From Anopheles merus (lineage: Eukaryota > Arthropoda > Insecta > Diptera > Culicidae): a stretch of 64,000 bases of DNA. The notes under the pieces are model-generated. The model saw nothing but the letters and a program-made list of their open reading frames with translations. It did no database searches and had not been told where the DNA came from. Position numbers and translations under genes: made by a program. Shown here one piece after another: positions 37,401 to 47,772 of this stretch; position 1 is the first letter of the stretch; each line of letters begins with the position of its first letter. Where the stretch lies: assembly GCF_017562075.2 (NCBI RefSeq), contig NC_054083.1, positions 11,488,607 to 11,552,606 of the forward strand. The letters are read 5' to 3'.

Positions 37401-40149
37401 GTAATGCTGATGACGAAAATTATGGTAGAAGTTATAAAAAAAATCCTGTTTCACTGCACAGCAATTTGAGGCTACATTGAAGTAAGTGATTGGAAAATGA
37501 TTGCATCCAGACATTGTAATGTGCGCGTGTAATGAAAAGTTATTACACATTTCACATCTCAATTGCATTACTCGCACTCCTCATTTAGTTTAGCGAGATG
37601 TACGTGTGATGAGTAAGGTAATTTAGCCAAAGCGGGACTTTGACTGCTTCGAAAACGGGCCATTAAAACCAATAATTAAACATTCGAATTTTGCATTGAT
37701 CGTTCGGTAAACATTAAGCGGATACAGTTTGTTCATTAACAGAAGCCCACCAAATCCTGATAAACACAATCAGCACCTCCGTTAGTGTGGCAGTTTTCGT
37801 GCGATGAATGCCTACGCCACTTTCCCTCCCAAATTTACCTTTAACTCCACGGAAAGAGCGGTGCTAGCAGAAATGCATACAATGTTGTAATCCAGTCACC
37901 AATACACACGGACACCCATTAGCAGATCGAAAAAAGTCGAACAAATTAAATTAATTGCGAGATTAAATGCGATCCAACAATCGCAACAAAAAAAGAAGCG
38001 GGAAACATGAAGGGAAAGCGATTTCCGAACGGCAAACGGGAGCAAACAAATCCGAGCAGAATTTTGATTGGCTTCATAAATACTGAAATAATGTGTGAGT
38101 GGTGCTGATGGCAAATTATTTACCGCGTTTGATGATGGCCACCATGGTGGATGGAAAAAAATGGCAGAAAAAATTCATAACAATAAAATAAAAGGGACAT
38201 GCTTAATTTAGTTACATCTGCCCCTGGCCACCAGCAACCCTGAACATGGCTGTTGTTGGTCGATAGTGCAAATCATTGTGTTGGTTTGACTTTTTCAAAT
38301 TGAAACGATTTACCTTCATATTTGCGTAATGTTAGGTTTGGGTGCATTGCGACAGTGAATTGGAAAGGCAAATTGAATTAATACCGAACGGATTGTTTTT
38401 TTTTTCTACATTAATCACTGGAAAAATCAATTCCGAGCATAACAATAATCCTCCCAAACGTCCCTATCCATCGTCCGGCTTGAACAACTAAACCGGCATC
38501 GCATTACGGAAGTGTGGAATGCAATTGGAAAGTGCACTGGATAGGTTGTCAACGCGATGAGGTCTCATTGAGGCGGCGCCCAGACAGCCGGTACGGATGC
38601 ACCACTATATGCAGTGACGTACGCAGCTTGCAAGCTTTTCAGCTGTCAGCAGAATGTGTCCAATTCATCAGTGGCATTTACTTTTCGAGTTAACGCATAC
38701 TCAACCCATCGAAACGGACCATCGATGGCCATTGTCGGGTGGTGGGTACGTTCGGTATCGCGACGGCGAGTGGTTTAGAGTGCTTAAGTGTGTGCTGATG
38801 ATGGCGTTAAAAGCTTCTCTGCACGTCGATCGTACTGCGGATCCCGAGCACTTGTGCACCCGAAGAGTGCACCGTACATGTCCCAAATGATGGTCCTTCA
38901 GGGGTCCTTCCCTGCCCGACTGACGGTACCGTGTAGATGGTGATGATGGAGATGATGGTTCTTCAAACTGGTGCTCTGACAGCGCCATATGAGCAGAAAA
39001 TGCATATCTATCACAGACTTCCGGGCGGACCGGAAACACTACCCTCTGCGCTGATTTTAGTCGACTCATTGAACGCCACGGAACGTTTAAATGGAAGAAA
39101 AGTTAACAGATCGTCGGACGAGAAGAGTGCAGGAAGAGAAGAAATTATTTCGTGATTACAAAATTTTTCCTCGCGTTAGCAAACCTCGGCACTCGTAGTG
39201 CCCAAGTAATGGTAGACTGAAGAGAGCAAGGGAGGCTGTCATTAGCTCACGATAGTAATTAAATTTCATAGCACATACGTTTTTACATGAGTGCGTTCAA
39301 CATGCGATGGATTGCTTGCTGTGAGAGAGTGTGTGAGAGAGAGGGAGAAAGAAGTAAGCTTTGGCTACTACGGGGTTTGATCTAGGTACAATCAAATTTA
39401 AGAAACACCATTACCTGAAAGTCGTGCATAAATACAAAGAAAAACTTAAGGGAAAAATTTATCGGTAGACAGTTTTTCAAAGATTCAAATATAAAATATT
39501 AAACATATTATGATTCATTCATTCATTCAATTTAAGCGGAACACAGACATATTCGTGCATTGTTGTTTGTTACAATTATTTCCGGATTCCAATATGATGG
39601 GACGCAACTGTCAACAGCCTATGGAGTTATTCTTATACAAACTGTTTGATAAATATTTACATTAAAAAAACTGAAATTCCAGGTACTGCTTTAACCTTTT
39701 TCGTATCCAGCTACCGACCAAAACAAACGTACGGTATTCGATGAAGATGCTTTACAACAAATCTGTCAAACTTTTTGAAGCACCTACATAGAGTGCTAAC
39801 GTTTGTGTCAAAACAATTTGATCATCCCTGTTGCTTTGGTAGTACCGATCTATTCCGTGAGAGGACGATATAAATAGAGGATGATCAAGCTCGAAGGCCT
39901 CTTATTCGGATATCAGAAAACTAAGATAAAAGCGACAATAAATTTGAACATCACGCTAAGTGTAGTTGATTTTTTCCTCATATTCAATAACTTTATCCGA
40001 AATTCCGGCAGTTTCCATAACAATTTTTTTTCGAAAGGTTATAGAAACAAAACTTAGAAAGATAATTGCTTTCTATAAATATCCTTTGAAAGGTTTTTAT
40101 TTAAGCTTTCTTGCAAAAATAAATATACGATCTTGCGAGTTGCCTTCCG
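31420..40149. other. Non-coding stretch; overlapping ORFs not called
   Basis: No domain or repeat family was recognised over 8.7 kb. GC-richer islands (32.0-32.8, 33.6-34.4, 36.2-37.1, 38.5-39.2 kb) carry overlapping ORFs on both strands, for instance 38701-39069 minus and 36295-36621 plus, without recognisable motifs. The sequence could be intronic or regulatory. Confidence 0.3.
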
Positions 40150-40665
40150 GAAGTTATCCGGAATTTTCGCCATGACAGACTAAGACATGCGTGTAGGTAT
40201 GTTTTACGTTATACTTTCGATTTATATCAATTCTGCCTCAGTTTTCGTGACAAAGTTGTTGGAATAGAACTTTTGTATCATGTTAGTCCTGAATATTTCT
40301 ATAGGACGCAACTGGGAGATTTTGAACTAGTTCACTGGCTAGGGTTTTATATCGAAATTCAGGCTAAATTCGCTTAAAATGATGGCTTTGAGTTTTGGCG
40401 TCATTTTTTGCCACTGCAAAGCTAGTGGACTCGTTGTTTACTTACTGAAATGGTTGTTAATGTTTTCAGGTATTATTTCACTGTTTGGCTAGTTGCATCG
40501 ACCTCCTAGCCAAGCTGACGCAGCTTTGTAGCAACTTTTGCCATGGTCTTCATCTTCCGATTCCTTTAAAGCGTCAAGACCACGATATCCATTTCGGTCG
40601 TGGCGTGGTGTCTTTCTTTGATCGCGCACGCTTTTAAACGAAGCTGCTTCACGTTCATACGATTA
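40150..40665 (-). pseudogene. Decayed Tc1/mariner-superfamily transposase relic, copy A
   Basis: On the minus strand a frame contains the motif QLRPIEIF (plus-strand 40291-40314) followed by YSNNFVTKTE (around 40237-40266). The Q/E-L-R-P-I-E motif carries the last catalytic glutamate of IS630/Tc1/mariner DDE transposases. This spelling, rather than SPDLNPIE, is characteristic of the mosquito DD37E-like branch by my recollection. Stops and frame changes interrupt the rest, so it is dead. The plus-strand outer segment GTTATCCGGAATTTTCGCC (from 40153) recurs at 52658, and the transposase part recurs at 61801-62310, about 60-70% similar by eye. Both are the same family. Confidence 0.6.
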
Positions 40666-40723
40666 TACGTGTGTATTTGATCGGTTCTCGGAAACGACAG
40701 ATTCTAGAGTAGTTTATCAAGAA

Positions 40724-40800
40724 CAGTGGTCTCCAACCTATGGTCCGCTGACCACTTGTTGTCCGTGGCGTTAATAGATCTACCCGTGGCGACTTATCGT
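40724..40800 (+). mobile_element. hAT-like terminal sequence (possible)
   Basis: CAGTGGTCTCCAACCTATGG followed by TCCGCTGACC resembles the common hAT-superfamily terminus CAGNGGTCTCCAA. I found no matching inverted end or 8-bp duplication downstream, so this is a partial or chance resemblance. Confidence 0.3.
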
Positions 40801-41029
40801 ACAATTTTTTTTCCCATAGTCAAGATTAAATTTTCAAAAGGCATACCTAGAATAAGATTTACACATATTTTTGATGAAAAACGTTGAACTAAGTCTACAA
40901 AATGCATGCCCTGAGCAATAACGTAAAATTATCTTGTTTGCTTCTTCGTGTTGGTTTTTGTAGTATTGATCTTATGTAACGTTCAAAAATGATTGATTTG
41001 TTGTTCTTATTCGTGCTGGTTTATTTCAG

Positions 41030-41132
41030 GCTTAGTATAACGTTACCCGATATCCGTCAGTCCATGTTACGAGAGATCTATCCGGATGAAAGTCAATCCC
41101 GTCCGACCTTGAAGGAAGCGTTGTGTCTATAG
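41030..41132 (+). CDS. Possible orphan 3' terminal exon, 33 codons
   Basis: A good splice-acceptor context (pyrimidine-rich, ending TTTATTTCAG at 41029) is followed by an open frame that begins LSITLPDIRQSMLREIYP and ends KEALCL at the TAG at 41130-41132. AATAAA starts at 41133, immediately after the stop. The peptide looks protein-like (charged, helix-forming) but I recognise no family, and no upstream exon was identified. It sits between a hAT-like terminus and a degenerate tandem array, so it could be the tail of a transposon gene. The acceptor, frame and poly(A) signal are seen; the gene is inferred. Confidence 0.25.
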
Positions 41133-41390
41133 AATAAACAACTTAACCAATCCGGTTATCAATATTATTTCTGAATCTGATTCTGATTTATATTGATTTT
41201 AAATAAACTAAATGAAATTCCACCATTGGTGTCCCGCCAAATGGTATCAATGGAATGGAACAAGCGTATGTCAATATGTACCAATTGGTGATGCGCGTTG
41301 CGTACCGAATCTGTCAAGTGAGATCCGTTCCATCATGCAAGCACCCGGACCACGATCCTTATTTTTAACCCAAGCAGGTTCAAACTGAAC

Positions 41391-41760
41391 CTGTTGCTCC
41401 CACCGTTCTTATCGATCCGATCTGAACCGGCTGCTCTCAGCGTTCTTTGTGATCTGTGCTGGGCCGGTTGCTCTCAGTGCTTATTGCGATCCGGCCTAGC
41501 ACGCACGACACTCTACTCTCTTTGTATTGATGAGCCGGTTTGCTGTAAACAAATCATCCAGGTTCAATTTAAACGTGTTTCTCTCAGCGTTCTTTTCGAT
41601 CCGGTCTGGAACGCTTGATGATCTGCTCTCTTTCATACGATGAGCCTATTTGGTACACACAAACGAAGCAAGTGAATTCTGAAACTGTTTCTCTCAGCTT
41701 TCTTTCCGTTCCGGTAAAGAACGGCGTTCTCTTCTCTTTTGATTCTTTCTAGTATGGACA
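41391..41760 (+). repeat. Degenerate ~109-bp tandem array with nested shorter units
   Basis: Copies of a motif like GTTTCTCTCAGCGTTCTTTT, followed by CGATCCGGTCTGGAAC, start near 41391, 41431, 41467, 41576 and 41685. The last three are spaced 109 bp apart. Each of those carries a secondary landmark: GATGAGCCGGTTTGCTG near 41529 and GATGAGCCTATTTGGTA near 41640. Internal identity is moderate. Related GTTCCGTTC-rich sequence appears at 42960-43015. It could be a satellite fragment or the subterminal repeats of a transposon. Confidence 0.7.
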
Positions 41761-43882
41761 CACACACACATTCTGTCTATGTGAGTGATAACAGCGCAAG
41801 CAATACTCTCTCAATCAATGAGATAACGGTACAACACCTGAACTGTGGAAGCGATAACAAGACCTTTGTACAGCGTGGATTTAAAATTATATTTATTTTA
41901 ATTGATTCAAAATTATTCTCACTTTTTTACAATTTGGGTCTTCACCCTTTGATTAATAAATCGCTTCTGTTGCGCGTGCCCTTATTTGGTCAAGATTTCT
42001 CGCGCGCTTCGCCGATTCCCGATCCTCGACCGTTGACCTGGCACACGAACCATGACCGCTTAGAACGATTGTTCTCTCTCTCTCTCTCTCTCTCTGTCTC
42101 GCCCGATCGTCTATCCTGCTCGCGTTTTATAGCAGTGGTGATCGATTGCGCTCAGATCGATTAACGCACCTCTGTTTGTCCCAACCTTTGTACTGTTTAT
42201 ATTTTGGCGTGTCAACATGAACCATGAAGCCAGAAAAGGATAGAGATTTGTGATTGGTGGGAAGCTAATCGCCAAAATTTAAAGAGACAATCCTGCACTA
42301 GTGGTAAGCGCAACGAATGAAATGTTTCTCTTCTGCCATATGGATGTTATCAGTATAGGTGCGTTATTTGGACTGGATTGTGGTAGGGAATGAATTGCTG
42401 TGTTGGGTGCTAAGCTGCTTCGTTCCGCATGCATCTCCAATGAACTCGTTAGAATTGTTACCTGCGACCTTTTTTGTGCAACTAAATATTTAGGGTGCAA
42501 GACACGTTTAGCCTTCCGCAATAATTAGCGCCATTCTTATGGACAATTAAAGCCTACGGAAACAACTTAACAGTCTATGTATTTTATATAAACCAATGTT
42601 ATTCGATGCTAATTGCTTCTATTGACACGTACTAATTCAATCAGTGTAGTGTAATTTAATCCATACGAAATTTAAAAGGCCTATTAAACTTGTAAGTTTT
42701 TGATTTTGCATCATAATTTCATATGCGTTGCAACAAATTTCTGATTTAATTATTTATTTAGAAGTATAAAAACGGAATAATGATCAATTTTAGTAAAAAC
42801 AAAAACAACAAAATGCTATAACAAAAAGGAACTGTGAAGAAGGTTACTTAAACTAAGCGTTTTTTTAGTAGAAGAATAGTTTTACACATTCGATAAACTA
42901 TTATTTAGCTTTGCTTTAATTGAAACTGTGTGATTACTGCACACAGGTCATCTTTAACCTGCGTTCCGCGTTCCGTTCTTTTTCTCCAGATTGGCAGGTT
43001 CGTTCCGTTCCTTAATTTTTGGAACTATTCCCATCACTATTACCAATATTGTCATTATTCAGTTTAACGCAATAGAGATAAAAAGCGCAGTATAGGCGGG
43101 ACAAAAGATGACCAGAGATTTGGTTTCAAAAACTTTGAGGCAGACAAACTCGATAATACAATTTGGAATAGTAATTTTATTTTCTCATCGCATAATGAAA
43201 AGCAACGTTGACGTTTTATTAAAAGTCAATGCATCGACAGTATGCATAATTCGTGCCAAAGCGGTCTAAACTCTAGGCAGCTGGGAAAAGAAGGGACACC
43301 CAAATTCGATACCGAGTACCGAACATTCATAATTCAGTGCAGCTGTTGCAGGGCATTTATTTATCATCAAATCATGCTTTCGTTTGTTCTCTCGGATGCC
43401 TCGAACACCGGATGCGACTGTGGGATGGCTGGGTAAAACTTGTATGCTCCACCTGCTTGACTGTTCGAGCGCATCCTTCTTGATTGAATTTGGGCCGTGC
43501 TGTAGCTTCAAACTTGGCTGAAGCGTGTTTAGAGTGGGGATCTTGAGTAAGTTAAATGCAGTAATGCGTTCAGGCGAAAGAGTCCTTTTATTGAAGTGCT
43601 CAATACTTCCAACTCACTGGGGGAACGGCATGACGGCGAGGCGTAACACTCACAGGGCAGAGCAGTACATGGCCGAAGTACGTTCGACCACAGTTTGTGG
43701 CACCGTTGTCAGACGGGTTTCCGATTAAAAGTTTCATTTTGGACACAAGTGCCTGTGGACGCCGGAAATGGTGAGCACGTTTTGCCGCTACGTGGCATAC
43801 ACAGTGGGTCTCGCAGTAGGGCGACGCAAGACAAGCAGTGACAGGAGGGTGTCTGAATCGTACCGCTTGGATACATACTTAC
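41761..43882. other. Non-coding stretch
   Basis: The 141-codon frame at 41739-42164 runs through the (TC)n tract and is not a credible gene. Otherwise nothing was recognised. Confidence 0.35.
42073..42096 (+). repeat. (TC)n microsatellite
   Basis: An uninterrupted run of TC dinucleotides within a GC-richer segment. Confidence 0.95.
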
Positions 43883-44176
43883 ATGCATGGGGCTACAAAT
43901 TCGAGATACTTTCCTGGAGATGTTGTTACAGAAACTAACGAACCCACCTACTCAGTACTGCTAGAGGATACACACACGTGGACACGTTGTATTCGGACGT
44001 TTGCTGGGAACTCGAGGCCCGACCAGTACTGCCCCGGTCGCCGTGCCGTGGAGTGCAACGCCATGTATATGCAAATTGAGCGCTATATTCGTGTGGCGCA
44101 GTGCAGGCAGCATTGGCCCACGAATGATACTTTCTTCGGCCTGGCAGCTAACGAACTCGCGTGTTTTCGGGAGTGA
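43883..44176 (+). CDS. Weak candidate gene or terminal exon, cysteine-bearing, 97 aa
   Basis: From the ATG at 43883 the frame is open for 97 residues. It contains spaced cysteines (WTRCIRTF, DQYCPG, AVECNA, VAQCRQHW, ELACFRE) and a helix-like MYMQIERYIRV stretch. Codon use is GC-richer than the surroundings, and overlapping AATAAA signals lie at 44233-44242, about 57 bp after the stop. A plausible splice acceptor (GTTGTTACAG, near 43932) would instead make it a terminal exon beginning ETNEPTYS. No family recognised and no clear signal peptide. A chance ORF cannot be excluded. Confidence 0.3.
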   Translation: MHGATNSRYFPGDVVTETNEPTYSVLLEDTHTWTRCIRTFAGNSRPDQYCPGRRAVECNAMYMQIERYIRVAQCRQHWPTNDTFFGLAANELACFRE

Positions 44177-44232
44177 AAACGAAATTAGTATTCATCGCCC
44201 GGAACGCATCATCGTGCGGGAACATGTTTCTG

Positions 44233-44242
44233 AATAAATAAA
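44233..44242 (+). terminator. Overlapping poly(A) signals AATAAATAAA
   Basis: Two overlapping AATAAA hexamers lie downstream of the 43883-44176 frame. They are suggestive only, because AT-rich DNA produces them by chance. Confidence 0.3.
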
Positions 44243-47200
44243 CTTCTTAATAGTATATTTATAGGACAAACACTATTATCCGTTCGGTTCGCGATGCGCC
44301 ATCAGGTTTTGCCGGGCTGCCGATGGGCTTCTGTCAATGTAGAAGGGGGGAGGATTGCTTGATGCTTCTTGGGCGGCACTGCCGGAGGGAGTCCCAGCTA
44401 TTCCGAGACCATCGTCACCATCAAAAAACTATTTCTGAAGCCAACCATCTTTGACGTTTGGTGCAGTAATGGTGTTACCGTATCGGAAGCGTATGCGATC
44501 CCATTGTGTAAAGCTATATCATCGTATCATATTGTTACAGTGTATGTTTATTTTTCCTCGAATCTTAATATGTCTGAGCTGGTTTTAGTATTCAAACAAC
44601 TTTTTAACAGGTTAGATTTTCATCACGATTTCATCTTTGAAGATGAAAAGCAAAGATAATTGTTTTTGTCAACAACAAAATGTAATTTCGATTCATAACG
44701 ACCACTGTTTCCACATCAATCTGTTGAAACTATTTCAAACTTTGCCAGAAACATTTCAAAACATGGCTCATCTTTGTACGTTGCAGCTCTAACCATTCTT
44801 CGAGAGTTTTATTTTTTCCCTTTTTCAACAGATAATTAGTCAGTCATGAAAAGACACGGGTGGCAAATGTATGCGAAAACTTTGGCCATTTGTTTATCTA
44901 AGATGGGGATATTGTTTAACTTACATGAACACCAACAGCCAGCGGGTTTCAGCCGTAACGAGAAGGTGACCTACGGGGCTCAACTCTTTGTTCTTGGCTG
45001 CTTGAAAGTAAACTCGTTCGTTATACGATCTGCCAGCACATACATGATAGCACGAATGAATGGTTCAAAATGGCACAAAGCCATCATCCATTGAGGTTTG
45101 CTTTATGAAACCAAATTAAACTTTATGCACCGGCACTGCACATAAAAGCTGATGTGAATTTGAAAGGAAAGGCTGGGATTTGAACTTCCCTTAAAACTGC
45201 ATCCTTACCACTCTTGTACACACTTTCCGCTTCGTAATCTGAGCGTTAAATCAGGGTTCATGGAAAGTGCATTTTCGTTTGGTATTTCCATTGCACCCAC
45301 CCACCGCAAGTGGTAGTGCTGAGGAATGTGACGCGTGGGCTTTTGCCCAAGACGTCTGATGTGATTACTTTCAACCCCACACGAAAGCATCCCGTAAGCT
45401 CAACCAACTGAGCGGAGGGTAACATGGAGTGAGGCGCACCCAGCTCAACACGTTAGTGAAGTATGATTGTTTTATGCATTTCCCCTTACACTGTGCTCCA
45501 CGTTTCCTCGTGGAAGTGGTGTCGTTTTAAAATTCTTAAGCACTGGCTAGCGATGCTTCTAGGAAGGAAAAGCGTACTGGGGTAGTTTCTTTGCCAAAAG
45601 CGGCTCTGCTTTCTTGGGATATATTTCTTTTAATAAACGTTTCCGGCTCTGGCGGTTGGGCAGGGAAGCAAGTTGATATGAAGAGAAGCACCCATTTGCC
45701 AGCTAGCGTTAGTTTGCTTCAACTAACGAGTGCAGTTCGAGGCAAAGCTTGCTACAACATGGTGCTGCGAAGGGTCGAAAAGAGTTTGCCTTATTTTTCT
45801 GACTTACTCCCAACAAATCGTAATTTTTCCGTACACTCGTACCACGTGGCTGTAAAACCGCGGGATATATGTTATATGTTATATATATGTTATTTTTTGT
45901 TATTTTTTATACCAATATTCACCAACTGAAACAAATCCTCCCCACGTTGGTTCTGAACGTTCATAGAGCAACGAAGAAACAAACCGCGAAGCTCAACGCT
46001 TTTCCATTCACGGTGCACTCGCTGATTGGTTGGTTGGTTGTTTGGTTGGATGGAAAAATCGTTTCGTTTGCTTGTGCGCTCTTTTGCACCGTTTATTGCT
46101 GGCTGCTTGCAATGATTCGTTGTTGCTTTTATGTGCATTTTGAACGTCAGTTGCAGTAAGCGGAATGATGATTTATGCTCGTGCTTAATTTAATTGAGAT
46201 TAATTTTAGTGACCAACGACATATCCGGCAGCATTCGGCGAAAGCTTTGAGATCTCGTGCCCGAGCCATAACTAATGAATTATACGAGGCTACATGCAAG
46301 ACTCAACCACCGCCAAAACAACTTCTTGGTAGTTTTAAAGCAATATTACACAACAGAACTGGTATATTTAACACCTACTGCATTTGCTGCAATACTAAAA
46401 CGCTCAATTGCTCTAGCTGGATCTTATTTGCAAATAATCATATACCCGTATAAAAAATAACTCATCCCTAAATTGAGATAAACCTTTCAATGCGACTTTT
46501 TAAGTACGCTTTTCCCTTGTCTCTGGCTCTAAAACCGTTTCATCTCGAGATTCATTTGCATCAACACATTCAGAACATTCACTGCGGAACGTTGAGTTGT
46601 GCGAACCGAATTTCAAGGCCTATCCATAAAACGTTCAACTGGCAACAATTGTAGCGTAATCGAGCGGTAGTATGCTAGGAGATTATTAAAATCTTCGTTT
46701 GAATTATTATCATTGTTATTGTTACTGCTTGCAAGTGAATCAATTTTTAAGAATGCCAGTAAAACGCAGTTGAGGGAGAAGAAGAGAAATTTTGCGGCTT
46801 TGTACTGATGGTGGTACTAGGTAAAGAAAGGAAAATAAAATAAAATTTACGTTTTTTACACACTCCCTCTCGGTGCGACAAACAATTATGAGCATAAGCG
46901 AGCGCACGTGGAAAAACATGAAAGCCATGCTAAATATGACAATGGGCTTTTCTGTGACTCGCTAGTCCAAAGCCGTTACGGTCTTGTTTTTTTAAGAGTA
47001 CGAGCAGGTTGCTTCAAACCAATTGTTTGCAATAAAATAAGAAAAAGTGTCTGGAGGAATACATTAGACAAGCTAAATAGAGTACGTACAAGAAACGATT
47101 AATTAGTTTAAGTATGTGTAAGTATGTAGTTGACATATATTTGTTTGTCACCTTTAGTTTATGTTTTAATTTTAGCGGTTGTTTCTTTGTTCCAATTTTA

Positions 47201-47573
47201 TACAATTTTGCTTCATTCGGAGCTTTCGCCTTTCTTAGATGAAGTACGTTACAAATATTAATGAAATATCAATTTTAATGTGTCGCGTTTGAGTAGAATG
47301 TTTAATTTATTTTATGCACATGATTTGATGATGATGTGCTAAGTTAAGTTGCTTTGTTTATTCAGTAATCCAACCTAAAACATCAGCTAAAATTTTCGCC
47401 GAATGTACCGGTTTTCATTACCTACTGTTGAAGAGAAAAGAGTTATCTAACTTTTTTAAAGTTTTGAGTTTGAGTAATCAACGATAACATTACTTTTTAT
47501 CAAATTGGTAAAATATGTAATTGATTAGTTTCATGGCAGTACTGTGCGAAATACAAGATCCTAAAGTACATGT
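44243..47573. other. Non-coding stretch
   Basis: No recognised gene, RNA or repeat. The ORFs present are short and overlap antisense frames. Confidence 0.35.
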
Positions 47574-47772
47574 GGGCCGGTCGCGTGGCACAGTCGTCAT
47601 CTCGTACGAATGAAGGACATGCTCGTCATGGATTCAAGCCCCGAATAGACCGTGCCTCCATACATAGGAGTAACTGTCCTGCAGTGGGTAATCAATAAAT
47701 CACTCAAAGCAAATCCCTAAGTGGTGCAAGCAGGCCTTGACCAATAACGGTTGTTGTGTCAAAGAAAAAAAA
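47574..47772 (+). mobile_element. SINE, copy 4, of a second tail subfamily
   Basis: The head GGCCGGTCGCGTGGCACAGT, then CGTCATCTCGTACGA and a B-box-like GGATTCAAGCCCC, matches the other SINEs. The downstream half differs: CCGTGCCTCCATACATAGGA, CCTGCAGTGGGTAATCAATA, GCAAGCAGGCCTTGACC and a final GTTGTTGTGTCAAAG before an A-rich tail. A short ATGTGG repeat flanks it. It defines a subfamily distinct from copies 1, 2 and 6. Confidence 0.75.

Noticed and set aside
38701..39069. 122-codon minus-strand ORF in a GC-rich island
   Set aside because: Overlapped by plus-strand frames and without recognisable motif or 3'-end signal.
39818..39888. 10-bp inverted repeat TTGATCATCC / GGATGATCAA
   Set aside because: Too short and too AT-rich to stand out from chance, and no element is bounded by it.
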